Assembly: GCA_013041995.1 (NCBI GenBank)
Contig: JABDRA010000400.1
Span: forward strand, 1 to 6,905
Reading direction: 5' to 3'
Source of the DNA: Anderseniella sp.
GTDB taxonomy: Bacteria; Pseudomonadota; Alphaproteobacteria; Rhizobiales; Aestuariivirgaceae
Length of the DNA: 6,905 nt
Below the pieces are notes generated by a model. It saw nothing but the letters and a program-made list of their open reading frames with translations, did not search any database and was not told the DNA's origin. Both the position numbers and the translations under genes were made by a program. Shown piece after piece: positions 1-6,209 of the stretch; the first letter of the stretch is position 1; every line of letters begins with the position of its first letter.

Positions 1-1
1 C

Positions 2-535
2 CCGATCACCGGATCTGCGCCCGTGGGCTATGAGGGATCGGAACTGCTGGTCGCCCGCCTGCTGACAGAAGCAGGGGCAAAAGTCCCTTATGTCGGTACA
101 GCCTGTGCCCGATCGCAATGGTCTGAAACAGACCGTGAATGGCTGCAAGCGCGCGGGTGTCATGTTCAATATCGTGCGTCGCTTGAGCAGGATCTGGCCG
201 CCATGCGCGATGTGCGTCCTGACCTGGCCATCGGCACAACCCCGCTGGTGCAGGAAGCCAAGCAGCACGCCATCCCGGCGCTGTACTTCACCAACCTGAT
301 TTCGGCACGGCCGTTAATGGGGGCCGCCGGTGCCGGATCGCTGGTGCAGGTGATCAATGCCGCGCTTGCCAACAAGCATCGCTTTGATGAGCTCACAGAA
401 TTCTTCGAAGGTGTCGGCACCGAACACGCGGCAGGCATCTGGGAAGACGTGCCGCAGGACCGGCCCGAATTCAAGAAGAAGTACGAGCGCCAGTCGAAAC
501 CCGCAAAAGCTGTAGAGGGGGCAATCGGATGCTGA
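2..535 (+). CDS. bchY: Chlorophyllide a oxidoreductase subunit Y (BchY), 3' part
   Basis: The gene is cut by the window edge; the frame is open from base 2, giving the last 177 residues. BchY pairs with BchZ to form the NifDK-like catalytic component of chlorophyllide a oxidoreductase. With the BchX Fe-protein as electron donor, this enzyme reduces the C7-C8 bond of the chlorin ring on the way to bacteriochlorophyll a. The visible part begins PITGSAPVGYEGSELLVARL and includes the family-like stretch LYFTNLISARPLMGAAGAGS, as expected for the C-terminal Rossmann-type domain of the nitrogenase-like fold. The N-terminal cysteines that bind the iron-sulfur cluster lie outside the window. The stop codon overlaps the start of bchZ by 7 bases, indicating translational coupling. 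The identification rests on sequence recognition plus the immediately following bchZ and puf genes. Confidence 0.93.
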   Translation, partial: PITGSAPVGYEGSELLVARLLTEAGAKVPYVGTACARSQWSETDREWLQARGCHVQYRASLEQDLAAMRDVRPDLAIGTTPLVQEAKQHAIPALYFTNLISARPLMGAAGAGSLVQVINAALANKHRFDELTEFFEGVGTEHAAGIWEDVPQDRPEFKKKYERQSKPAKAVEGAIGC

Positions 536-1980
536 TCGCCGATCTCGACAGGGCAGGCGGATACTGGGGTGCGGTCTATGCATTCTCCGCCATCAAGGGT
601 CTGCAAGTCATTATTGACGGCCCGGTTGGCTGTGAAAATCTGCCGGTCACCGCCGTTCTGCATTATACAGACGCGCTGCCGCCGCATGAATTGCCGATTG
701 TGGTGACCGGTCTGGGTGAAGAAGAACTCGGCCAGCACGGCACCGAAGGCGCCATGAAGCGGGCTCATGCCACGCTTGATCCCGGATTGCCGAGTGTTGT
801 CGTGACCGGATCCATCGCGGAAATGATTGGCGGTGGGGTGACGCCTGAAGGCACCAATATCAAGCGGTTCCTGCCACGCACCATTGACGAAGACCAATGG
901 CAGTCCGGTAACCGGGCAATGTTGTGGTTGTGGCAGGAGTTTGGATTGCGCAAGGGCAAAATGCCGAAGGCCAGAGCGCGCAAGGAAGGCGATGCACCGA
1001 AGGTCAATATCATCGGCCCATGCTACGGTACGTTCAACATGCCGTCCGACCTGGCTGAGGTACGTCGCCTGGTTGAAGGCATCGGCGCCGAGGTCAACCT
1101 GGTGTTCCCGCTTGGCAGTCATCTGGCTGACGTGCCGCGTCTGGTGGACGGTGATGTCAATATCTGCATGTACCGGGAGTTTGGCCGGGCCTTGTGCGAA
1201 GGGCTTGAGAAACCCTACCTGCAGGCGCCGATCGGCCTGCATTCAACGACCAAGTTCCTGCGCAAGCTCGGCGAATTGCTTGAGCTTGATCCGGAACCGT
1301 TCATAGAGCGTGAAAAACACACGACGATCAAACCGCTGTGGGATTTGTGGCGCTCCGTCACCCAGGATTTCTTCGGGACGGCGAGTTTCGCCATCGTCGC
1401 CAACGAGACCTATACCCGCGGTGTCCGCAACTTCCTTGAGGAAGAAATGGGCCTGCCGTGCAGTTTTGCCTTTGCTCGCAGGGCAGGCGTGAAACCCGAT
1501 AATGACATCGTGCAGGAATCCATCAGAAATACGCCGCCGCTGATCATGTTCGGCAGTTACAACGAGCGCATGTACATGGCCGAGGCCGGATGCCGCGCAA
1601 TGTATGTGCCGGCATCATTCCCGGGCGCCGTGATCCGTCGCCATACGGGTACACCGTTCATGGGGTATTCGGGCGCTACCTATCTTGTTCAGGAAGTTTG
1701 CAACGCGCTGTTTGATGCGCTGTTCAACATTCTGCCGCTGGCAGGTGACCTGGACAAGGTTGAGGCAACTCCAACGAAACTTGAAGGCCAGATGACCTGG
1801 AACGACGAAGCCCGACTGGAGCTTGACCGACTGGTTGAAGCCCAGCCCGTGCTGGTGCGCATTTCTGCAGCAAAGCGTCTGCGCGATGCCGCGGAGCAGG
1901 CGGCACGTCGCCAGGGCGAAGAGCTGGTCACACCTCAGATGGTTGTGGCCACAGCGGAAAATTTGGGGAAGGCGGCATGA
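529..1980 (+). CDS. bchZ: Chlorophyllide a oxidoreductase subunit Z (BchZ)
   Basis: This 483-residue protein is the second subunit of the NifDK-like component of chlorophyllide a oxidoreductase in cytoplasmic bacteriochlorophyll a synthesis. The start ATG lies inside the end of bchY and is preceded by a GAGGGGG ribosome binding site (515-521). The N-terminal region has GPVGCENLPV with Cys35; published work on the enzyme describes one BchZ cysteine near this position as a ligand of the [4Fe-4S] cluster shared with BchY. A nitrogenase-like central domain follows, with GPCYGTFNMPSDLAEVRRLV near residues 164-183. The C-terminal part, from about residue 420, resembles the small helical domain also found at the end of the BchB-type subunits (ITPQMV-like: LVTPQMVVATAENLG). 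The length is normal for the family, and no frameshift or truncation is visible. Lack of a terminator before pufQ supports read-through into the puf genes. Confidence 0.97.
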   Translation: MLIADLDRAGGYWGAVYAFSAIKGLQVIIDGPVGCENLPVTAVLHYTDALPPHELPIVVTGLGEEELGQHGTEGAMKRAHATLDPGLPSVVVTGSIAEMIGGGVTPEGTNIKRFLPRTIDEDQWQSGNRAMLWLWQEFGLRKGKMPKARARKEGDAPKVNIIGPCYGTFNMPSDLAEVRRLVEGIGAEVNLVFPLGSHLADVPRLVDGDVNICMYREFGRALCEGLEKPYLQAPIGLHSTTKFLRKLGELLELDPEPFIEREKHTTIKPLWDLWRSVTQDFFGTASFAIVANETYTRGVRNFLEEEMGLPCSFAFARRAGVKPDNDIVQESIRNTPPLIMFGSYNERMYMAEAGCRAMYVPASFPGAVIRRHTGTPFMGYSGATYLVQEVCNALFDALFNILPLAGDLDKVEATPTKLEGQMTWNDEARLELDRLVEAQPVLVRISAAKRLRDAAEQAARRQGEELVTPQMVVATAENLGKAA

Positions 1981-2028
1981 CGATATGTCTCGAAATGCCT
2001 CGCGTTTCCAAACTGAGGAGAAGAGCTG

Positions 2029-2256
2029 ATGAGCGTTGATGTTCACGAAAGAAGAATGAGTGGCTCGGTTCGCGATAGCGTCGATTTCAACATCATTTAC
2101 GGCGTGGCGTTCGTGTTTTTCCTGATTGCAGCCGTGGTTCACCGGGTGATCCCAAAAAGGTGGCGCCCGAACTTTGATCCGACCGGGCAAGCCCGTTCGG
2201 TGATAGCCGAAGCGCGGATTGCTGCCAGTAACTCAATACCGTTCGCATTCATGTAG
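2029..2256 (+). CDS. pufQ: PufQ, puf operon bacteriochlorophyll-related protein
   Basis: This is a 75-residue protein with one predicted membrane helix, about residues 22-41 (FNIIYGVAFVFFLIAAVVHR). A basic stretch and a C-terminal segment ending EARIAASNSIPFAFM follow. A small single-span protein with this kind of end, sitting between bchZ and pufB, is the hallmark of PufQ. In Rhodobacter PufQ is needed for normal bacteriochlorophyll levels and has been proposed to carry or deliver pigment intermediates; its exact action is unsettled. The start is supported by GAGGAG at 2015-2020, eight bases upstream. An in-frame ATG at codon 10 (2056) is a possible alternative. The family is poorly conserved, so the call relies on position as well as on the helix and C-terminal motif. 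Confidence 0.88.
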   Translation: MSVDVHERRMSGSVRDSVDFNIIYGVAFVFFLIAAVVHRVIPKRWRPNFDPTGQARSVIAEARIAASNSIPFAFM

Positions 2257-2400
2257 TGCGTCCGGTTTTAAAGGTTTCTTCCGGTTTCTGCCGGTGGAAA
2301 TGCCGACTGAAAGCCTTCGGGCTGGAGGGAAGGCGAAACCCCAGCCACGCGGGGTGCGCGTGGTAACTGGCCGAAAGGCTAACCTGTGGAGGGCAGAATT
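2257..2400 (+). promoter_or_regulatory. Structured pufQ-pufB intercistronic spacer RNA
   Basis: This 144-base spacer contains no gene but carries several clean hairpins on the + strand. AGCC-TTCG-GGCT (2312-2323) is closed by a UUCG tetraloop. CCACGCG-GGGTG-CGCGTGG (2345-2363) has a 7-bp GC-rich stem. TGGCC-GAAA-GGCTA (2368-2381) carries a GNRA-type loop. GGCTGG (2320-2325) can alternatively pair with CCAGCC (2341-2346), giving competing folds. CCGGTTT is repeated at 2262-2268 and 2281-2287. The pufB ribosome binding site (GGAGGG, 2388-2393) follows directly. In Rhodobacter capsulatus the pufQ-pufB region is where the polycistronic mRNA is cleaved to release a stable pufBA segment, and 5' stem-loops protect it. 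I infer the same role here; a ligand-binding RNA is possible but unsupported. Confidence 0.6.
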
Positions 2401-2550
2401 ATGCCTGATACCCCAAGCGGGACTCCGTCGGGTCTCACCCACTCGGAGGCTCAAGAGTTTCACCGGCTCTTCATTCAGGGTTTCCTGGGTTTCACCGCAA
2501 TTGCGGTTGTAGCCCATATCCTGGTCTGGATGTGGCGCCCCTGGTTCTGA
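2401..2550 (+). CDS. pufB: LH1 antenna beta polypeptide (PufB)
   Basis: This 49-residue protein begins MPDTPSGTPSGLTHSEAQEF and ends HILVWMWRPWF. It is the beta subunit of the core light-harvesting complex 1, which forms the ring around the reaction centre in the intracytoplasmic membrane. A polar N-terminal region faces the cytoplasm and a single membrane helix covers about residues 24-45. His39, in AHILVWMWRPWF, is the expected axial ligand of bacteriochlorophyll; His21 is the second conserved histidine of this family, and the aromatic WMWRPWF end is typical. The ATG has a GGAGGG ribosome binding site seven bases upstream. The gene lies 32 bases before pufA, and the structured spacer in front of it probably fixes the 5' end of a processed pufBA transcript. 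Confidence 0.96.
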   Translation: MPDTPSGTPSGLTHSEAQEFHRLFIQGFLGFTAIAVVAHILVWMWRPWF

Positions 2551-2582
2551 TGAGCCAAGCGTCCTTATAGGAGAACGAGTCG

Positions 2583-2768
2583 ATGTGGAAAATTTGGCTT
2601 CTATTTGACCCACGTAGGGTCTTGGTAGCGACAGCAGTGTTCCTGTTCACGCTGGCAATTTTGATTCATTTCATCTTGCTCAGCACGAACAAGTACAACT
2701 GGATTGAAGGTACCGCCAAAACGTCCAGCCTAGCTGTGCCGGCGATTACGGAAGTGATGCCGACATAG
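2583..2768 (+). CDS. pufA: LH1 antenna alpha polypeptide (PufA)
   Basis: This 61-residue protein starts MWKIWLLFDPRRVLVATAVF, the standard opening of LH1 alpha chains. It pairs with PufB in the core antenna. One membrane helix spans about residues 13-34, with His29 (AILIHFILLS) as the bacteriochlorophyll ligand. Trp40 sits eleven residues after it, a position where alpha chains often carry an aromatic residue that hydrogen-bonds the pigment acetyl group. The periplasmic tail runs to residue 61 and is rich in Ala, Ser and Thr. AGGAG at 2569-2573 is the ribosome binding site. A hairpin-rich spacer follows, which fits differential stability of the pufBA message compared with pufLM. Confidence 0.97.
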   Translation: MWKIWLLFDPRRVLVATAVFLFTLAILIHFILLSTNKYNWIEGTAKTSSLAVPAITEVMPT

Positions 2769-2783
2769 CGAAAGCTGACGAGG

Positions 2784-2801
2784 TCCGGCGGTTTCGCCGG
2801 A
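2784..2801 (+). other. Hairpin just after pufA
   Basis: TCCGGCG (2784-2790) and CGCCGGA (2795-2801) form a perfect 7-bp stem with a four-base loop, 15 bases after the pufA stop codon. No U-rich run follows, so it is unlikely to be an efficient terminator. It is better explained as one of the 3' stem-loops that protect the pufBA mRNA segment from exonucleases, as shown in Rhodobacter capsulatus. The function here is inferred from position. Confidence 0.7.
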
Positions 2802-2812
2802 TAGCAAGACAA

Positions 2813-2851
2813 GTGGACGGGGGGAAGGGGTCAAGCCCTCACCCCGTCCAC
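2813..2851 (+). other. Long GC-rich hairpin between pufA and pufL
   Basis: GTGGACGGGG (2813-2822) and CCCCGTCCAC (2842-2851) pair perfectly over 10 bp. The 19 bases between them can add a short inner GGG/CCC stem (2828-2830 with 2836-2838). No U tract follows, so transcription should continue into pufLMC. Such a structure between pufA and pufL is the known determinant of higher pufBA than pufLM mRNA stability in purple bacteria, giving excess LH1 over reaction centres. The pairing is seen directly; the role is inferred. Confidence 0.8.
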
Positions 2852-2906
2852 CAACCAAACTAATTCGCGGTGGCTGCAGGCTGCTGCCTGACGAAGGATC
2901 TGGATC

Positions 2907-3731
2907 ATGGCGATGCTCAGTTTTGAAAGAAAATATAGGGTTCGCGGCGGAACACTGGTTTGTGGTGATCTGTTCGATTACTGGATTGGCCCGTTCTATG
3001 TGGGGTTCTTCGGCATAACGACGGCGTTTTTCACCATTTTGGGAACAGCGCTCATTGTATACGGGGCAGCCATCGGGCCGACATGGAACCTCTGGCAAAT
3101 CAGTATTGCGCCACCTGACCTTAAATACGGTCTGGGGCTTGCACCGCTGAAGGAAGGCGGGCTCTGGCAAATCATTACAATATGTGCGACCGGTGCGTTC
3201 GTTTCCTGGGCGCTTCGGGAAGTTGAAATCTGCCGAAAACTCGGCATCGGATATCATGTGCCGATCGCGTTCGGCTTTGCGATCCTGGCCTATGTCACCC
3301 TGGTGATCATACGTCCGTTCTTGATGGGTGCCTGGGGTCATGGCTTCCCGTACGGGATCATCTCGCATCTCGATTGGGTGTCAAATGTCGGGTACCAGTA
3401 CCTGCATTTCCATTACAATCCTGCGCATATGCTGGCGATCACCTTGTTCTTTACAACGGGGCTGGCACTTGCCCTGCATGGTGGCCTGATCCTGTCTGCT
3501 GCCAACCCCGGCAAGGGCAAGACAATGCGCACACCGGAATATGAAGACACGTTTTTCCGCGACACCATCGGGTACTCGATAGGCACTCTGGGCATTCACC
3601 GGCTGGGTCTGTTTCTGGCGCTGGCAGCGGTGTTCTGGAGCGCGGTATGCATCGTCATAAGCGGCCCCTTCTGGTCGCGAGGCTGGCCCGAATGGTGGGG
3701 CTGGTGGCTTAACCTGCCAATCTGGTCCTGA
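2907..3731 (+). CDS. pufL: Photosynthetic reaction centre L subunit (PufL)
   Basis: This 274-residue protein is one half of the type-II reaction centre core. It is a five-helix membrane protein that binds the special pair, accessory pigments, quinone and iron together with PufM. The opening, MAMLSFERKYRVRGGTLVCG, is the family start, and GAAGGA (2893-2898) is the ribosome binding site. With the initiator Met removed, the numbering matches the Rhodobacter L chain. His153 and His173 are bacteriochlorophyll ligands. His190 and His230 are iron ligands. Glu212, Asp213 and Ser223 lie around QB, and Glu104 and His168 are also present. All key residues are kept, so the protein should be functional. 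Cys20 (of the precursor) replaces the Gly I expect in the GGTLxGGDLFD motif. The pufM start is 16 bases downstream. Confidence 0.99.
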   Translation: MAMLSFERKYRVRGGTLVCGDLFDYWIGPFYVGFFGITTAFFTILGTALIVYGAAIGPTWNLWQISIAPPDLKYGLGLAPLKEGGLWQIITICATGAFVSWALREVEICRKLGIGYHVPIAFGFAILAYVTLVIIRPFLMGAWGHGFPYGIISHLDWVSNVGYQYLHFHYNPAHMLAITLFFTTGLALALHGGLILSAANPGKGKTMRTPEYEDTFFRDTIGYSIGTLGIHRLGLFLALAAVFWSAVCIVISGPFWSRGWPEWWGWWLNLPIWS

Positions 3732-3747
3732 GTGAAAGGGAACAATC

Positions 3748-4713
3748 ATGGCTGAATATCAAAACATTCTGACCCGTGTTCAGGTTCGAGGTGAACTCGA
3801 AATGGGTGTCCCGGCTGCAGACAATGCCTGGCCGCGCGACGGGGTCCCGTTCTTTAGCTACCTGGCCGGCAAGATCGGCAATGCACAGATCGGCCCGATC
3901 TATCTGGGCTGGACCGGAACCATTTCACTGATTTTTGGCCTGATAGCGTTTGAGATCATCGGTCTCAACATGTGGGCTTCGGTCAACTGGGATCCGGTGC
4001 AGTTCGTGCGGCAATTGTTCTGGTTGTCGCTTGATCCGCCGGCGCCGGAACACGGTCTGAAAATTCTACCGCCAATGCGCGAAGGCGGCTGGTGGCTGTT
4101 GGCCGGTTTCTTCCTTACAGCCTCGATTCTGCTGTGGTGGGTCAGGATGTATTCCAGGGCGCGTCAACTCGGTATGGGACTGCACGTGTGCTGGGCATTT
4201 GCTGCCGCAATCTGGCTGTTCCTGGTTCTGGGCTTCATCCGTCCGGTCCTGATGGGAAGCTGGTCTGAGGCAGTGCCGTTCGGCATCTTCCCGCACCTGG
4301 ACTGGACCGCCGCGTTTTCACTGCGCTACGGCAATCTGTTCTACAACCCGTTCCACATGCTTTCCATTGTCTTCCTGTATGGCTCCGCCCTGCTGTTTGC
4401 AATGCACGGCGCAACCATCCTGGCGGTCAGCCATCTGGGTGGTGATCGTGAGCTGGAGCAGATAACTGACCGTGGTACGGCTTCAGAGCGTGCTGCACTT
4501 TTCTGGCGCTGGACAATGGGGTTCAACGCGACCATGGAATCCGTTCATCGCTGGGCCTGGTGGTTTGCAATTCTCACACCGATCACAGGTGGCATAGGCA
4601 TTTTGCTGACCGGCACAGTTGTCGACAATTGGTATCTCTGGGGCGTCAAGCACTACATCGTGCCGGCATACCCTGACATGTGGCCAACCGTCGTCGATCC
4701 TGCCTTGCAGTAA
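3748..4713 (+). CDS. pufM: Photosynthetic reaction centre M subunit (PufM)
   Basis: This 321-residue protein is the partner of PufL in the membrane reaction centre core. The start is preceded by AAGGGA (3736-3741). Removing the initiator Met gives the usual M-chain numbering with all functional residues present. His182 and His202 are bacteriochlorophyll ligands. His219, His266 and Glu234 bind the non-haem iron. Tyr210 is important for primary charge separation, Leu214 lies by the inactive-branch bacteriopheophytin, and Trp252 packs on QA. The chain is longer than the Rhodobacter M subunit (about 307 residues), with a C-terminal tail ending YPDMWPTVVDPALQ. Such extensions are usual in reaction centres that carry a bound cytochrome subunit, which agrees with pufC starting 12 bases after the stop. 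Confidence 0.99.
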   Translation: MAEYQNILTRVQVRGELEMGVPAADNAWPRDGVPFFSYLAGKIGNAQIGPIYLGWTGTISLIFGLIAFEIIGLNMWASVNWDPVQFVRQLFWLSLDPPAPEHGLKILPPMREGGWWLLAGFFLTASILLWWVRMYSRARQLGMGLHVCWAFAAAIWLFLVLGFIRPVLMGSWSEAVPFGIFPHLDWTAAFSLRYGNLFYNPFHMLSIVFLYGSALLFAMHGATILAVSHLGGDRELEQITDRGTASERAALFWRWTMGFNATMESVHRWAWWFAILTPITGGIGILLTGTVVDNWYLWGVKHYIVPAYPDMWPTVVDPALQ

Positions 4714-4725
4714 GGGAGTAGTATA

Positions 4726-5751
4726 ATGAAACTCGCATTACCCGTTGCCGTTGGTTTAGGCGTATTGCTGGCAATCCCGATGATGTTGCAATGGGAGCGT
4801 CCGCCAATGGACAGTACCCAGCAAGGTTATCGCGGTACCGGCATGGTAGAGGTGGATAATCCGCGCACTGTCGCAAAGCAGATGGCGGCCGTAGTTATCC
4901 CCGAAGCCCAGGAGCCAGCCGAAAAATATGGTGACAAGGCGTCTGACGTCTACGAAAATGTTCAGGTTCTCGGTGACCTGGACCAGGCTGAATTCGACCG
5001 GCTAATGCTGGCGATAACCGAATGGGTGTCGCCCGAGCAGGGTTGCAATTATTGCCATAATCCGGAGAACTTGGCGGAAGACAGCGTGTACACAAAGGTC
5101 GTTACGCGACGCATGTTGCAGATGACCAAGACCATCAACAACCAGTGGGGTGAGGTGCATGCACAACCCACTGGTGTTACCTGTTACACCTGCCATCGCG
5201 GACAACCTGTGCCGCAAAATGTCTGGTCGATCAACCCTGGTCCGCGCCAGGCCGGAGGCATGGCGGCAAGCCGGATGGGTCAAAACCTGGCCAGCCCTCA
5301 GGTTGGTCTTACGTCACTGCCGTATGATCCGTTCACTGACTTGCTTGGCAAGGATGGTAATATTCGAGTCAATGCAACCAGCGCCCTACCGCAAGGGACC
5401 AGCGATGCTTCAATACAGGCCACCGAGAAAACCTATGGCCTGATGATGCACATGTCCCAGTCTCTGGGAGTGAACTGCACGTTCTGCCACAATACGCGCC
5501 AGTTCACCGACTGGAGCCAGAGCCCGGAGGCCCGGGTGAAGGCGTGGCACGGTATTAAAATGGTCAACAAGATCAACCAGACCTACATGGATCCTCTGGC
5601 GTCGGTGTTCCCGGACAACCGCAAGGGACCTCAGGGCGATGTGCTGAAAGTCAACTGTGCCACCTGCCATGTAGGTGTAAACAAGCCGTTGTATGGTGCT
5701 AACATGCTGAAAGACTATGTGACGGAATTGAATGCGGCAAAGAGCCAGTAA
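4726..5751 (+). CDS. pufC: Reaction centre tetraheme cytochrome c subunit (PufC)
   Basis: This 341-residue periplasmic cytochrome docks on the reaction centre and re-reduces the oxidised special pair. Four CxxCH haem sites are visible: CNYCH (107-111), CYTCH (153-157), CTFCH (251-255) and CATCH (311-315). Likely sixth ligands, by spacing from the Blastochloris viridis subunit, are Met94 for haem 1, Met130 or Met133 for haem 2, Met240 for haem 3 and His145 for haem 4, so a full tetraheme protein is expected. The N-terminus (MKLALPVAVGLGVLLAIPMM) is a hydrophobic export segment with no lipobox cysteine. It is therefore probably kept as a membrane anchor rather than processed as the B. viridis lipoprotein. 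The ribosome binding site AAGGGAG (4712-4718) overlaps the pufM stop codon. A strong terminator follows, making this the last operon gene. Confidence 0.98.
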   Translation: MKLALPVAVGLGVLLAIPMMLQWERPPMDSTQQGYRGTGMVEVDNPRTVAKQMAAVVIPEAQEPAEKYGDKASDVYENVQVLGDLDQAEFDRLMLAITEWVSPEQGCNYCHNPENLAEDSVYTKVVTRRMLQMTKTINNQWGEVHAQPTGVTCYTCHRGQPVPQNVWSINPGPRQAGGMAASRMGQNLASPQVGLTSLPYDPFTDLLGKDGNIRVNATSALPQGTSDASIQATEKTYGLMMHMSQSLGVNCTFCHNTRQFTDWSQSPEARVKAWHGIKMVNKINQTYMDPLASVFPDNRKGPQGDVLKVNCATCHVGVNKPLYGANMLKDYVTELNAAKSQ

Positions 5752-5780
5752 GCAACTCTGAACACTGTATCAGCAACCTG

Positions 5781-5817
5781 AAAAAACCGGCGAGGCCCAG
5801 TGTCTCCCCGGTTTTTT
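5781..5817 (+). terminator. Rho-independent terminator of the puf operon
   Basis: AAAAAACCGG (5781-5790) pairs with CCGGTTTTTT (5808-5817). The stem continues inward as GAG (5792-5794) with CTC (5804-5806) across one C-C mismatch, leaving a nine-base loop, and six T residues end the arm. It lies 30 bases after the pufC stop. The A run on the other arm makes it potentially bidirectional, which would also stop transcription arriving from the hemA side. Confidence 0.9.
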
Positions 5818-5862
5818 GTTTGATGTGGGTGGGTAATTGATGAGCGTAATTATTTGTCTGGC

Positions 5863-6065
5863 CTACCAGTCCAGGACGAAGTGGGTGCCACCGGTTTCGG
5901 CAGGTGCTTTGTGATCGTCATGACACCTGCAGTTTCGGTTCACCAATACATGAAACAGACGCTGGAAGGTTGCGCGAAAGTAGGCGTCGGCCAACCCGGG
6001 GGCCAGTTTCCGGCAATTTCCGCGCCGCCAGAATGGTAGTTTGGGCGAACAGGTGCGATATGCAT
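5863..6065 (-). pseudogene. bchE: Remnant of bchE (anaerobic Mg-protoporphyrin monomethyl ester cyclase)
   Basis: Reading the - strand from ATG at 6065, the first 25 codons give MHIAPVR followed by PNYHSGGAEIAGNWPPGW (down to 5991). This matches the very conserved N-terminus of BchE, a B12-binding radical-SAM enzyme that closes the isocyclic ring of bacteriochlorophyll without oxygen. An AGGGAGG ribosome binding site stands just upstream of the ATG. Immediately after the Trp the frame is lost: continuing in frame reaches a stop within about 20 codons. A second frame from about 5994 gives LADAYFRATFQRLFHV and runs to a stop at 5863-5865, ending THFVLDW. The AY at the join is where BchE normally has WVAYL. 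The full protein is over 500 residues, so most of the gene is missing. The second-frame part could be the native BchE C-terminus after an internal deletion, which I cannot confirm. The N-terminal match is recalled, not searched. Confidence 0.68.
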
Positions 6066-6161
6066 GGTAATCCTCCCTGTGATGGGAAAGTTCAGCATTT
6101 CTAAGGGCTTGCACAGTTGGCCTGGGTCATTTGGTTAGCGCTGCGAGTGGTCTTGAAAAGA
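6066..6161 (-). other. Likely former bchE leader between hemA terminator and bchE remnant
   Basis: No gene is visible here. On the - strand the segment runs from just after the hemA terminator to the remnant ATG and contains its ribosome binding site (AGGGAGG, complement of CCTCCCT at 6072-6078). A terminator upstream means bchE would have needed its own promoter here, but I could not identify a convincing -35/-10 pair, nor a TGT-N12-ACA PpsR-type site. Confidence 0.35.
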
Positions 6162-6195
6162 AGAAACCCTGCTCCGGGAGCGAAGCAGGGTTTCT
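6162..6195 (-). terminator. Rho-independent terminator of hemA
   Basis: AGAAACCCTGCT (6162-6173) and AGCAGGGTTTCT (6184-6195) form a perfect 12-bp inverted repeat with a ten-base loop. Read on the - strand the stem ends GTTTCT and continues TCTTTTC, a T-rich tail, whereas on the + strand the following bases are not T-rich. It therefore fits termination of hemA, whose stop codon is about 90 bases upstream in that direction. Confidence 0.82.
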
Positions 6196-6209
6196 ATGGC
6201 GTTCAAACA

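Noticed and set aside
166..1242. Long open frame of 358 codons on the - strand opposite bchY and bchZ
   Set aside because: It lies antisense to two clearly recognised genes, has no recognisable motif and straddles both; it is a shadow of coding bias on the + strand.
2257..2400. Cobalamin or other known riboswitch before pufB
   Set aside because: I looked for a B12 box and other familiar conserved cores and did not find them; only generic hairpins are visible.
2219..2512. 97-codon + frame overlapping the pufB start
   Set aside because: It is out of frame with pufB, which has the right sequence, start signal and length; this frame has no membrane helix or known motif.
2233..2613. 126-codon - strand frame across the pufQ-pufB spacer and pufB
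   Set aside because: It is antisense to pufB and to structured RNA, with no ribosome binding site or family resemblance.
5854..6039. 61-codon + frame in the pufC-hemA gap
   Set aside because: No ribosome binding site or recognisable protein; it overlaps the bchE remnant, which explains the sequence better.
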